DNA of 64,000 nucleotides from Siphonodentalium dalli (Eukaryota > Mollusca > Scaphopoda > Gadilida > Siphonodentaliidae): contig CP136067.1 in NCBI GenBank assembly GCA_032622095.1, positions 51,933,899-51,997,898 on the forward strand, written 5' to 3'. Below the pieces are notes generated by a model. It saw only the letters and a list, made by a program, of their open reading frames with translations. It did not search any database and was not told where the DNA came from. Positions 45,502-58,829 of the stretch are shown piece after piece. Position numbers and translations under genes: made by a program. The stretch's first letter is position 1. Each line of letters starts with the position of its first letter.

Positions 45502-48500
45502 GAGTTCATGTAAGTTGCAAATAATGCTCAATACATATTATATATGGATGTTGTTTTTTCTGTCATAATATCATAAATCAAAATAAAACGTCCCATGCTG
45601 GCCTGTTATTTCAAAGCAGCGGTGTCCGAGACTCAAATAATATTTTTTATTTGGCTTTAGGCTTCTTTCCATTTTATTCCACACCCATCGATACGAGGCA
45701 CATGTATTCAACGGAATACGAGCCATTGAATACATATTAGTGTATACCTCTAGTTGAGTACATGCCGGAACTATTCTCGTTGACGTTGTCGCCAAGAAAG
45801 ATGACGTACATTACGTCAACGATCCTATTCGGGTGATGCCCTGAAAATTACTGGTTATTCATCAGTTAAATCACAATAAAGGTAGTGCTAGTATCAATGA
45901 AGGTGACAGTAATGGATTTAATTTATATGACACAACGGTCTAGAAGAAATACAGAACACGACTTGCATCATAGTCTCGAATCTTTTATCGAACTACCGTA
46001 CTGACCCGCGTTTAGGCCCAGGGGGGCCTTTGTTTTATTTGAGCTCAAAAATCCAAGTGGGCTTAAACTCGAATATGACCCTTTGCAAACCAAAAATCCC
46101 AAGAAATCGGGAGAGTAAAACTGAAGAAATGGATCCAAAAAATAAAGTCGATCCAACAGAGATTCGGGGAAATATACACGGCTTATAGATTAAATAAAGT
46201 TAAGTATAAGTTACTTTGAGAAAGTATTTTTTTCATTTTGATGTGTATATTAAAATATTAGCAACCACAACGCGCAGGCGCGTTGTTGCTTTTCAAGTTT
46301 AGGCGTGAATGACGTCATTAATTTTTACAATACCATGAAACAGCATTTCGACGCGATGAAAATCCGGACAAGAAACATGGGTTAAAAATCACGTGACTTC
46401 CGCTTCGCTTTCGCACAGAATCATGGGAACAATAATATCCCAAAAAGAAACGGTGACACAGAATCGGAAGTGGACCAACGGGATTGTTATAAAATTAACA
46501 ACTTTAGTTTTTCTGAACAATTCCTACGTGATTTTGGCCTATAGATTAGTTTCGTTTGACCAATTTCGTTGGTTAGCTGAATAAAATCAGCGAAGACGTC
46601 ATGACATGGTCCATGACGTCATTTGCGTCATTTGGTGTTGTGGGCTAGAATCCAGAAAAAATTGGTCTCCGCAGGAAACACTGATTTCACATCAGTATAC
46701 TAGACTTGGTTGCATTTATAACCGTTTTCGCAAAAGATATATGCGAAAATAGCACAAGCAAACGTGCCTGCTTCAGAATCAAATTACCACAGTTGATTAG
46801 CCAAGGATGTACCCTTTCCAACAATGTATAGCACGACATCGTGTGTTGCGCCGATGTTTACTTATGGTGTTTTGTAATAACGATCCCGCCTTAGCTGCGT
46901 GTAATTTTCCTCCGTACAAATTGCTTAGCGAAAAATCCCCCTAATAGGCGGACAACATATTCAATAAGTTCCCGTCTCGCAACGATTTGGCCTCACAGAC
47001 ATATCAGCCGCTTATCAATTCCTTCGAGATAAATGATTGAACCAATCTACCCTAACAAGGGGGATTTTTTCACGGTTGTATGTCGCGCGAATAGTATTGG
47101 CTGGCTGCCAGGTATTCACACTCAACATCGGAACGCGGCTTATTATTTGAAATCATTTGTGAGCAGTGGTGGCAGCGGGGAAGTCAAATTATATGTCCAT
47201 CATAACATGGGTCGCCTTCGTTGGAGAAGTAGGAATTAAGCCTCAACCAAATTTGTTGTCAAGTTGACGTGGGGGGCTTATATGACCTTGACCTTGACCA
47301 TAAAACGACCTTGACCTCTGTTGAAAGACATCTCACTTAAAGGGCCATTTTGCTAGATATGTGTTGCGATGTACGCGCTCATGTCAATATTCAGAGGCCT
47401 TTTATAGCTATCCTTTAGAAATATACCGGTATCGAGGCTCCTACATACGCGAGTCTGTATGTGACGAACAGAAACATGGGAGTACGATATCAATTTAAAC
47501 TTGACCTCCATAAAGAATCTATTATATGTTTGAGGAAAGTTTTGGTCTGTGCGTGTGGGTGTGTGTGTATGTGTGTGTGTGTGTGTGTTTCCGCGATGGA
47601 ATCGGAAACGGCTAACCGATTTTGACGAAACTTGCTACGGGTATGTAGTTTGACCTGTGGACTAACATGGGTATATCCGTTTGCCCGTGCGGCGTCACCT
47701 TGACCTTCAAATGACCTTGAACTCAAGTTCTCCGCTGAGCCGATTTTCACCAAATTTGGTATGTGTGGGTAGTTTCAGGCGCTGAGCAATTTCGTCACAC
47801 CCGGATGCCCGTGCGGCGTGAACTTGAGATTTTAAATGACATTGAACTGTATCTGGGTATCCACTGGGCCGATTTCCACCATTTTTTGGGGGTGTTGGTG
47901 TAGATGGGGATGCCAACAAATTTCGTCTCACCAACATGCCCGTCAGACAGGTACCCAGCTAAAACCTAATGTATAGTTTGTGACTTTTGTCTGTTAGCTA
48001 TGGCCGGGAAAACTTCCGGACGGATTTCGACGAAACTTGATACCTAAGTGTACGTTTGTCCGGGAAGTGTTTTGGACGGGTCAAAGTGTGATGCTTGATC
48101 TTCAAAATGGTCGATTCAAGATCAAATCGGGTAATAGTGGCGGATTTCGACGATATTCGATAGCTAGGGATACTTTTGTCCGGGCAGTGTTTTGGACGGC
48201 TTAACTCGTAACCCCGACCTGACATTGACATTCAAAACGGTAAATTCAAGGTCAAATCTGGTCAAATTTCGCATAACTAGATCCGACGAAGCACCGCGTG
48301 TGGTTGCCCCGTTACGTGTCTGGCGGCCATGTTTTTCAACGAATTTCAGTCAAAATAGGAGGCTCCATCTAGAGGTCATCCTGAAGATCCATATGAAGAT
48401 TGGTGGTGATCAGATGAGTGACGTGTTCTGTAGGGTGCACCAAAGGATATAGTCATACCATGAGTAAATTCCAATATGACCACTGGTGGCCACGTTTTTC

Positions 48501-50479
48501 AACAAATGGCAGTAAAAATAGGAGGCACCAATCAAGAGGTCACTCTGAAGATCCATATAATGTTTGGTGATAATCAGATGAGGGATGTGGTCTGTAGGTT
48601 GTGCCAAAGGATTTAATCATGCAAAGAGTAAAATCAAAGATGGCTGCCGGCATCCATGTTTTTCATCGATAATTGTTCAAATTTGATAGCTCCCATCTAG
48701 AGGTGATTCATGGAGACTTTTACCTTTATCTTTCATTCACTTACCAGGAATGTGGTACTGCTACACCAGCTAACCCCATTTTACAACAATCTTCACCATA
48801 TCTTATTTTGGATTATGCCCCTTTCATGTATTTCAAATAGACAAGCCTGCAAATAGTGTGTCTGTCATTTGCAGAATGAGGTCCCCAGATGGTGAATTCA
48901 GAGACGCTATCCTGGAAGGTGGGCTAGCATCACAAAATTCACCCTCTGAGAACTCAATCTGCAATGGGACACCTAGGATCAGATTGAATTTCCCCCAGTT
49001 GAAGTTGGTGATGTTCACCCATTAGTCAACTCGATTATGGATTTTATCTTCTGCAAATTAGAGGATACAGAAACTTCCCAGAAGGGTAAAAGTTACTAAA
49101 AAACAATCTTAATTTGAGATTATATACTTCCCAGAAGATGAGGCTAGCAGAATGAGGTACACAGAGGGTGAATTTGGTGATGCTAGTCCACTCTGAAGGA
49201 TAGCATCACTAAATTCACCCTCTGGGGACCTCATTCTGCATATGATCTCCTGTGTTATTCATCCGTTTGTACTGAAATTTTGAACAAATTGAGAACATGG
49301 TAAATGCGGAACATTGTGGAAGTTAATTACCCCCATGGTTTTCTAACCTTCTTGTGAATGTTGCTTGATTGAAAATATTACCATTTTTAAAAACCACACA
49401 TTCAACTTTGACGCTCAACAACGTCGCAGGTTGATGGGTTAACTGGGAGATCAGTGTTTGCTAAGTGCCCGATCCACTGCATTCACTCGAAAGGATCTCT
49501 GCCCCGTAAGGTGGACCAAGAAAGAAGTACCGCCTTCAATAAATCTATGGTGGTACCTCTTTCTTGGTCCATCATATGGGGCAGGGATCCTTTCGAGTGA
49601 ATGCAGTGGATCAGACATGGGAGTGGTTCAAAATCATGCCCCTTTGTTCCAAAGCAGGTGTCTTGAATGATGGATGTTTCACCAAATGTGATAAGAAAAC
49701 TCTACCATATTTCAAGAAACAGTACTGGCTATGGGAAAGATCGCTTCACATAGCCAGTTTCTTGAAAATGAGTTTTCTTATCCCATTCGGTGAACAAAGC
49801 CATTGTATAAGACTTTCCTTACAGATGGAGGTGTTTGGCTCCAACAGATCTAAGGGTTGGTTTGCCATACAGAGCAAGATTCCATTATCTAGAGTGAAAA
49901 CAGAGGACCAGATATGGAGGTGGTTCAAAATAATGCCCCAAAATTCCCACAACGTGACAACTGGTGAATTTGAAGAAAATCCTAAGCAGTAATGAAGCCA
50001 GTGACACTTAACCAACACTGATCAACCAGTTACAGTAATGCCCTAAATAATTGACTCCATAACCACAGAAGAATTATGGCTCATTTTTCAGGATTTAGTC
50101 GAACATATGGCTTGAGAGCTTTCCAATGAATGGCAACAAGCCATATTTCCGACTAAATCCTGAGAAATTACTTATAATTCTGCTGTGGTTAAGGAGTCGA
50201 TTATTTTGGGCATTACTGTAACCAATCAACTCGTGATTATGTTGAGCATCAAAGTTGATTTTTGAAAATGGCAAATTTTCCAATCAAACATTCAGGATAG
50301 AAAACCCTCGGAATAATTAACATCGACAATGTGCTGCATTTATCACGCTCTTAATTCGTTCAAAATATCGATACGATCAGGTGAATAACACACACAGGGT
50401 ATTACATGAGAGGTGCATAACTCCATCAGAAATGGTTGGACCAGACCCAAGTTCCATCTTCACCTGTATCTTCGTGTGA

Positions 50480-50879
50480 TTAACCCTTTACCCAACAGAA
50501 TGGCCCTGTGCCAATGCATTCTCTTATATATGCGAGTCGACCATAGGTCGCCTCGCATATATAAGAGAATGCATTGGCTTAACACATTAAAAATTATAAA
50601 ATTGTTAAAGAATGTAAGAAAAAATGGTAAAAAGTGTTAATAAACGATTTTATTTAGGCCAATGCATTCTCTTATATATGCGAGGCGACCTATGGTCGAC
50701 TCGCATATATAAGAGAATGCATTGGCACAGGGCATAACTGTAACTATCACAATGTGGTCAAGGAGCCGGTTCCAATGATATCCATATTTGTATGGTTCTA
50801 TTGAGACAGACCGAAGATATTTTAGGCTGTTGAATCTTTATTTGGCCGGTTTTGGCCGGTTTGTTGGGTAAAGGGTTAA
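50480..50879. mobile_element. E5 TTAA MITE with double hairpin (unit A')
   Basis: Copy of 11818-12217 with the same TTAA flanks and perfect inverted repeat. Confidence 0.85.
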
Positions 50880-51741
50880 AATAAACATGAGCTGCCACAC
50901 ACATACAGCAAACCCATTCAATCGGAGTCAATCCTATTCGATAGTCCCCATATCATCAGATTCCAACAACAACATTTTTTTAATGCTGCTTCAGTTATCA
51001 GAATCGATTAATTTCCAAAAAAATAATGCTAACCAGTCAACTATAGTATAAAATTGCCCAGAACGTGTTATTTATCAACATTTTGTTTAACGAATTTGGC
51101 TGGATTATCAAATATCTAACACCCAAATCCACTTGATTTTAGAGTTATAAATCCATCTTCATCCGCAATTTGATCCGAGTCCATCGGCTTGACAAATATT
51201 TGCCAGGCCACCAAAAATTACATATCGGAGAAATAACAAATTTCAAAAATCTATATCTGATCACTCTGAGCTTTGATGGGTGGGTTCCTTGAGTCAAATA
51301 AAATATTGTTTACCCCCGAAGTCAAAGAAATAGTAATTTGGGAGCATGAATTCGGATTATGCATATTACAAACAAAATATGAAAGTTATTGGATAACTAT
51401 AACTCAAGATATCATCCTGACAACAAAATAATCAGCAAACTCCAAGTCGAAAAGGGTAAGAACACTGTTAGAAATGGTCGGACTGGATCCAAATTTGATA
51501 TTTACCAAGACTTTCTCATAGGAAGACCATAAACCAATCTTGATGAAATTTTGTCAAATAATTCTAGGTAAAAATGGTTGAACCAGATCTAAATGCGAAC
51601 TTGATCAGTACTTTCTCATATGAAGACCATGTACCATATTTGATAAAATTCTGTAAAATATTACTCAAGTTATTATCCTGACAACAATCTTTTTGGACGG
51701 ATGGATGGACACGGCTTGGTGACCATTTCTATAATCTCACT

Positions 51742-52223
51742 TTAAAGATACGGGCGGCGTTGGCTGTGGGTATGCAGTTAAAATATTCACCTCCGTCAAA
51801 AACCGCCATAAACAGAAAGAATAGTAAAATGTAGACAGACCTTGTTCTTATACCAATCAGAAATATGGCATAAACAGTATGTTATTGTCAAATGTTTTCC
51901 TTTGTTATGTATACAAAAGCAAAAAACGTTACGGAATCTAGTTTTTGTTTAAATCCGGATATGGTAAACATAAAGAGCGTTATTTATTACTGTTTATTAC
52001 TATATGGAAATAATAAAGAGCGTTAATATATCATTTGTGTGTGATTAACCAATAGAATTGCGCTGTGTTATGTAAACAGAAGCAAAACTTCTGTAACACG
52101 AGCAGGCTCGTGTTTATGTACACATCGTACGTTTATGTACACCATCGTATGTCTTGACGACAATATACTATTTAAGCGCTGATTATGTTTGGCATATGAA
52201 CAAAACTATATATATTTTAATAT
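51742..52223 (+). mobile_element. F1 element, right-truncated (L of unit B')
   Basis: Copy of 13080-13561, with the same type-B marks. Confidence 0.7.
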
Positions 52224-52408
52224 ATGTTAAGTTAGACTGATAAATAGTTTATTAAAATAAACTTTTCACCCCCAATTTCATTAACAGGCATATATTGATA
52301 ACAATTCCTCTTGCTTTACAAAATGTTTAATATGCAGATGACATATTTCAAAATAAATATATCTAAAACAATTGGAATTCTACACAAAAAGAACATAACA
52401 CTTAGTAT

Positions 52409-52659
52409 TTAACACTTTCATGACTGGAGCTTTGTGAAAACCCTGTGCCAATGCATTCTCTTATATAGGTATCCCATAGGGAGGCTCGCACATATATAAG
52501 AGAATATATTGGCCTAACAAGATTTACCTTGACCTTGCAAGCCTGTGCATTCTCTCATATATATATGCAAGGCTCTCAATGGGAGACTCACATATATAAG
52601 AGAACGCACTGGCACATTAACTTTAATGCTGTACCAGCGCAGCTCCAGTCATGAAAGGG
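52409..52659. mobile_element. E1 MITE, complete (unit B')
   Basis: Copy of 13747-13997. Confidence 0.65.
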
Positions 52660-53805
52660 ATATACAGGGTTTCCACTATGGGGTCAGGAAGTCTCATTTT
52701 GAGTAATTCACCCAAGCCAATTTTCCACCAGGCCTGTAATTATGGTGTCGGACATTTGCAGAAAGAGGTCCCCAGAGGGTGATTTTAGTGACACTACCCT
52801 GAACAGTGGGCTAGCATCACCGAATTCATCATCCGGGGACCTCAATCTGCTATGGGAGACCTAGACACAGATTTAAGTTCCCAGATGGTGAAGATGGTGC
52901 AATGCATTGTGTTGTCTGCCAATTTGGGGATATAGAGAAACTGAACTAAAAAAGAAATAGAATCAAACTAAAAAAGTAGTTAATTTGGTAATAAAGATAC
53001 TTTCCAGAGATAATGAGGCCTGTGGAGGGACCTCATTCTGAAAATGTCCGGCACCATATTTTCAGGCTGCCTGATCATTGTTAACTAATACAGTAATGCC
53101 CTAAGTAATCAACAATGGGCCATAATTCTGCTGTGGTTAAGGAGTCGATTACTTAGGGCATTAGTGTACATGTATGTAAGTAGAAATTACTTCAAACTAG
53201 CCAGCGGATGAATGTCTGATGTTAGCATGTGATGGTAAATCAAGAATATTTCATGGGATAGTATCAGGCATCAACATTAATTTAAAATTATAAAATGTTA
53301 TCCCCGCTTGAAATAGTAACATTTTCAGCATGATTAGTTGGCCCACAATGTCTGTGCCATACAATTTCAACCTATTTTTTTTCAGATTCACGATGTTCAA
53401 AACACATAATTAGGGCCGGGAATCCTTGTCTTATTATCATATATTTTGGGATTTAAACGGATGTGACTCATTTGAACCCCAAAATTAGTATACATAATAT
53501 GGTAAGAGTTATCTCAAAATATACTTACGCGGGAGATATCTGAACAATTTTTTTTTTATAAATTTGAGATTGTTTTGTTTGTGCCAGTCAGTGGTCACAC
53601 AAAAATTGCACCTGTAGACCATAGGAAGAAAATCTAGACCCGTCGTCCCTCTGAAACATTTATGGTGCTACATAATTTTGGTGATAAAAACAAACAGAAT
53701 GCAATGAGTGAAATTTTAAAATAATTTCCTGTTAAGGTAACCCAATGAACTTTTGCCGGACAGTCAGTTTCCGAATCCAGAATTTCAATGAATACATTTA
53801 ATGGC

Positions 53806-54209
53806 TTAACCCTTTCAGTGCCAGGTCCGATTTTTGTATCAACCCATATACCCTGTGCCAATGCATTCTCTTATATATGCGAGTAGACCATAGGTCGCCT
53901 CGCATATATAAGAGAATGCATTGGCCTAACAATTTTTCATCATTTGTTATTATTTTTCACAATTTTTTACAATTTTAATAATTTTTTTCTTATATTCTTT
54001 AACAGACTTATGTTGTAGGTTAAGTGCCAGGGAATCTTACGTTTTTCATGGGCATCAAAATTATTACTATGAATACTTGGTGATAGTTTTGAGTTATAAC
54101 ATGCCCCTAAGGTTTTATCCAGTAAAATTAAAAAAAATTAAAAAAAAGAAGATTTTACAGACCGTAAATTAGGGCCGGTGAGATCGGCCCCTGGCACTGA
54201 AAGGGTTAA
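53806..54209. mobile_element. E2 TTAA MITE (unit B')
   Basis: Copy of 15144-15547; hairpin at 53857-53925. Confidence 0.82.
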
Positions 54210-54853
54210 CTAAATATTTATGTTTGGCTGAAACTTGGAATATACCACTAGATGTCTAATGACAACTGGCTACATCACAACCCTTAGAGGAAACTCTGGT
54301 ATATTGTAAATAACAATGGCAATTAGTTACATACTATTAATTAAACATTCAAATCGTTTATCACATACAACAACAACATGAACATGTCATCAATCCATCA
54401 GCTTTCAAAACCTCAGTTTAACAAAGCTCTCAAATCGCTCAAACCTTTACATGATTATCACTATTGTTAACACATTCAGATGACCATGATTCAATCATAA
54501 GTGGAGGAGACAGGCCCCTAAAAAATTGTGCATAGTTTGTTCACACGAGTATGATGTCGTCGCAGATGAAGATATTGTAGGTTCTTCGTAAGCCATGGTT
54601 AATCACGTGATTGACAACTCTAAGATCTTTCCATCTACGATTTTTACGTATACACAACTGCGATTACGTCGCAAGTGGAGGATTTCGCATCTAAAATCAA
54701 ACAGTACTTGATATTATTTTTTTACTCGCGATCTTGTCGTGAGCATGCGCAGTCCAACTACCGGTTACTACATACGACAGAAATAATTCAACTTACGATT
54801 GAATCAGGGTCATCTGAACGTTCACTTACAAATGCCGAGCAGTGAGAGAGTAA

Positions 54854-55073
54854 CCCTTTCATGGCGGAGCTTCGATGGTGCAGCATTAAAGATATACATA
54901 GGGAGCCTCGCATATATAAGAGAATGCACTGGCTTAGAAGGGCAAGGTTAATATTGTTAGGCCAATGTATTCACTTATATATGCGAGGCTCCAATGGGAG
55001 ACTCAAATATATAAGAGAATGCATTGGCACAGGGTTATTCTCAAAATTTCAGGAAGCTCCAGTCATGGAATGG
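54854..55073. mobile_element. E3 MITE, hairpin arm deleted (unit B')
   Basis: Copy of 16192-16411; remaining hairpin at 54961-55028. Confidence 0.65.
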
Positions 55074-55986
55074 TTACCTTTTTATTTACTACATGGATTC
55101 TCTTGGCAATTATCAATGTATACATTGGAATGGTCCATTATTCATTTGGAGGGATATTCAGGAAATATAAGCAGACGACAGACAGACAAAATGATAATTA
55201 TAAGATTTCAGAAGTATTGCTATTCATTGGAGGGAAATTTTCAAATAAAAAACTCAACAAACGACAATGGCCTATGGCCGTATGTTGAACTTATTTTCTG
55301 AACATTTCCTGAGGGAATTTCTTATCAGTGAGTATTTAGTAGAGAAAGGGTTAAATCCAGACAGTTATTTTCAACAGGTTCCAAATTAAAGATATATTAT
55401 GTACTTATTCAGGTGCGTGAAACTAGTAAGTTGGTATTCAGGCACTATGCCAACTGGAGGAATATAGCATTCTAGTAACATTGCCGAAAATTTCAAACAA
55501 ATCGACATTACCACTCCAAAGAAAACATCGTCTGAACTACGCGCAATTGTAAATATTTACTTCTCAATTCAGGACGCAACTATCTGCGATAAGCTAACAA
55601 AAACGATTTCGCCATCGAGAGTCACTGTATTTAATTAATATATAAGAATGGCAGTGTTTGTTTTCAATTTGGATATAATATTTGTAAAAATTACTACTTT
55701 GAGCAAGATTATTCTCCCTACCGGAGTGTTTCACACCACTTTAAAATTACAAGAATTTCACTTGAAATATTTTTCAAAGGACAAAGTAAACAAATCAACT
55801 AACAGTTATTTTATATGATATTCCGTTGTGGAATGGCACGCTAATTCAAACAAACTCGTAATTAAACAGGTCTGGCACATTCCAAATTCAACTATTATTG
55901 TTCAATATGGCTATTTCTATTTAACATGTTCGATAAAAGAGGCATAACCTAAAATCAGATGATACAAATATACCTGAAGAATAGTG

Positions 55987-56191
55987 TTAACCCCTTTCAT
56001 GACTGGAGCTTACTGAAATTTTGCGAAAACCCTGTGCCAATGCATTCTCTTATATATGTGAGTCGCCCAAAAATACATTGGCCTAACAATATTTGCCACG
56101 ACCTAACAAGCCAGTACATTCTCTTATATATACGAGGCTCCCTATGGGAGACTCACATATATAGGAGAATGCAATGGCACAGGATATTTAA
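55987..56191. mobile_element. E4 TTAA MITE (unit B')
   Basis: Copy of 17325-17529. Confidence 0.55.
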
Positions 56192-58301
56192 TGTTGTGGA
56201 TTGACACGCTAATTCAAACAAACTCTTTGTTTACTTTGTCTATAATCACAGTTGCTACAGTTATGCCGACAGCTATCTCCCATTGGTGAAATACTTATAA
56301 TATAATTTGATGATACTAAATATATAAGGAAGCATAAGCTGCCAAATCAGATTTAACAACATAATCCTAGTGTTATTTCATTTGCTATGTTAAAAAATAA
56401 TGAGATTCTAGAAACCCTTTCAACAATGGATATTTTCTATGTCAGCTTTTAATAAGATTGTTAGGGCATGGTAAAATACGCATGTGGTAATTTCAACAAT
56501 GGGCCATAACTGAGGTGAAAATTGGCGAGCGGAACCAAAATTCAAACTTGACCTGTATTTTGGGCTATTAAACCCACAAATCAAATTTCAGTCCATTCAG
56601 TTAAGACTTACTAAAGTTATCATCCAGAAAAGAAAAAAAGCGAACAGACGGATGGACGGCTATACAGACCAATAACATAATGCATTGTTTTTTTCAACAC
56701 AGGAGTATATAAATAATCCAAACTGGATTTATTGGTCAAAAGCCCAAAATATTGATGGACAGATTACATAATACAATGTTTATTCCAACGGGCATATAAA
56801 GAGGGTTTTACCCATTCTCTAAGTCACTCTGAGTCTTTCGTAATCTCATCGACTTGTCATTCGCAAAAGGCATGAGATCTTATCCCAATTTACATCACAC
56901 TGTCTTAAGTAAATCATTTAGATTGAACTATTTCATCTTAGTGTAAGTTCTGATTGGCTGTAGTTACATGGAATCCCAGGGGTCGTAAATAGACTCTCCA
57001 AGAGAGGTAATCAGGCCCACTACTGGAATTACCTAACCATAGATGTCAATTTTCCAGATATATAGCAAATCAGATATAATGCTAAATAAATAAATATACT
57101 GTGTTCTCTGGCACCTCTCTAACCACTGTAAAGAGATTACTCAAAATTGTATTTGCAGTTTTGACCCAAATTTTCAAAAAGTTTAAAACTCTTCAGATTC
57201 TATAATTTATTCACAATAAGAAATTTAGATAGGTTTCTGACATGAGTAAAAGGCGTTGGAGAATAGATTTTATACATTGCTTCGAAATTTGTAGGATTTT
57301 TTACTAAAAAATTACCCATACATCCATTAATTTCTAGAATTCTTGGGGAACAACTATTAAAAATGAAAACAAATTAGCCTCCCTCCCTCATCCAGTTTCC
57401 CGTAATACTTGACTAAGAAAACAGGTCTAACATATATGTTTGCATTACCTGATAGTGATAAATATTAATCCTTTCTTTAGTCAATAATAATTGACAAGTA
57501 ATTCCCTTGTTCAGATAATAAGTTTAACAAACAGCTGAACTTATTGCAGGAACATTTCCCACCTACTAATAGAAGTCCTTCTGTATTATCTGTTTCTCTG
57601 TCTGTTGTCTACTTATGTTTCCTGAACACACCTTCGGATGAATAACAGACCATTCCATGTACGATATTATAACTGATGGAAGAGTCCATTTAGTAAAGAA
57701 AAGGTTGAAGAGTATTCTAACTTAAATTTTAGGCCCAAAAAACATTATTTGAGTCTCAAAAGAAGAAAAAAATTCTGAAGGGATGACTTTATTTTAATTT
57801 TTTATGTTTTTTTGTGCACATCGTAAGCATGGATCATGATAGCTTCCACCATGATATCTAGTAATATTTCAGAAAATGTAGAGGGAACTTTGTTTTGCAT
57901 ACACACTCATAAGCTTTCCGATGAATGGCAACAAGCCATATTTCCGACTAAATCCTGAAAAGTTACCCATAATTCTGCTGTGTTTAAGGAGTCAATTAGT
58001 TAGGACATTACTGTAACAATTACATTGTGCTACCAGTATACCTGTATGACATAGGGATTACCAATAATGTTCTAACGCCCGTGACTATTCACAATTGTTA
58101 TTGTTGTCAATAAATTGACACCTCTCCATTATAACATGTGATCGTAAATTTCCTCCAGTGCCTTTCAATTGTTTTGGAGTTACAATTTATTTTCCAGACT
58201 ATGATGATTGGCTAATCATTTTCTTCAATGAAGTCATCTACTTAATGTTCTATGTCACTATGCATATACATGATAGTCAATCTATCAATCAAAGGGATAT
58301 G

Positions 58302-58829
58302 TTAAAGATACGGGCGGCGTTGGCGGTGGTTATGCTGTTAAAATATTCAGCTCTGTCAAAAACTGCCATAAACAGAAATAATAGTGAAATATAGACAGAC
58401 TTTGTTCTTATACCAATCAGAAATATGGCATAAACAGTATGTTATTGTCAAATGTTTTTCCTTTGTTATGTAAACAAAAGCAAAAAACGTTACAGAACCT
58501 GGCTTTTTTTTTTAGATCCGGATATGGTAAACATAAAGAGCATTATTTGTTACTGTTTTCCTGATATGGAAATAATAAAGAGCGTTTATATCATTTGTGT
58601 GTGATTAACCGATAGAATTGCACAGTGTTAAGTAAACAGAAGCAAAACTTCTGTAACACGAGCAGGCTCTTGTTTACGTACACCATCGTACGTCTTGACA
58701 AAAATATACTATTTACGCTCTGATTATGTTTGGCATAGAACAAAACTTTATATATTTTAATATTCCTTCTGTTGATGGCGATTTGAACAAATATGAAATT
58801 TCTGCAACGAACGCCGCCCGTGCCTTTAA
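58302..58829 (+). mobile_element. F1 MITE-like element, complete (unit B')
   Basis: Copy of the element at 19640, both ends present. Confidence 0.72.

Larger units (their letters stand above)
38663..51741. repeat. Unit A' (copy of unit A)
   Basis: Offset 38662 from unit A, same length of 13079 bp. It keeps the poly-A run of 19 (40776-40794) and MITE E5 (50480-50879). Confidence 0.95.
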
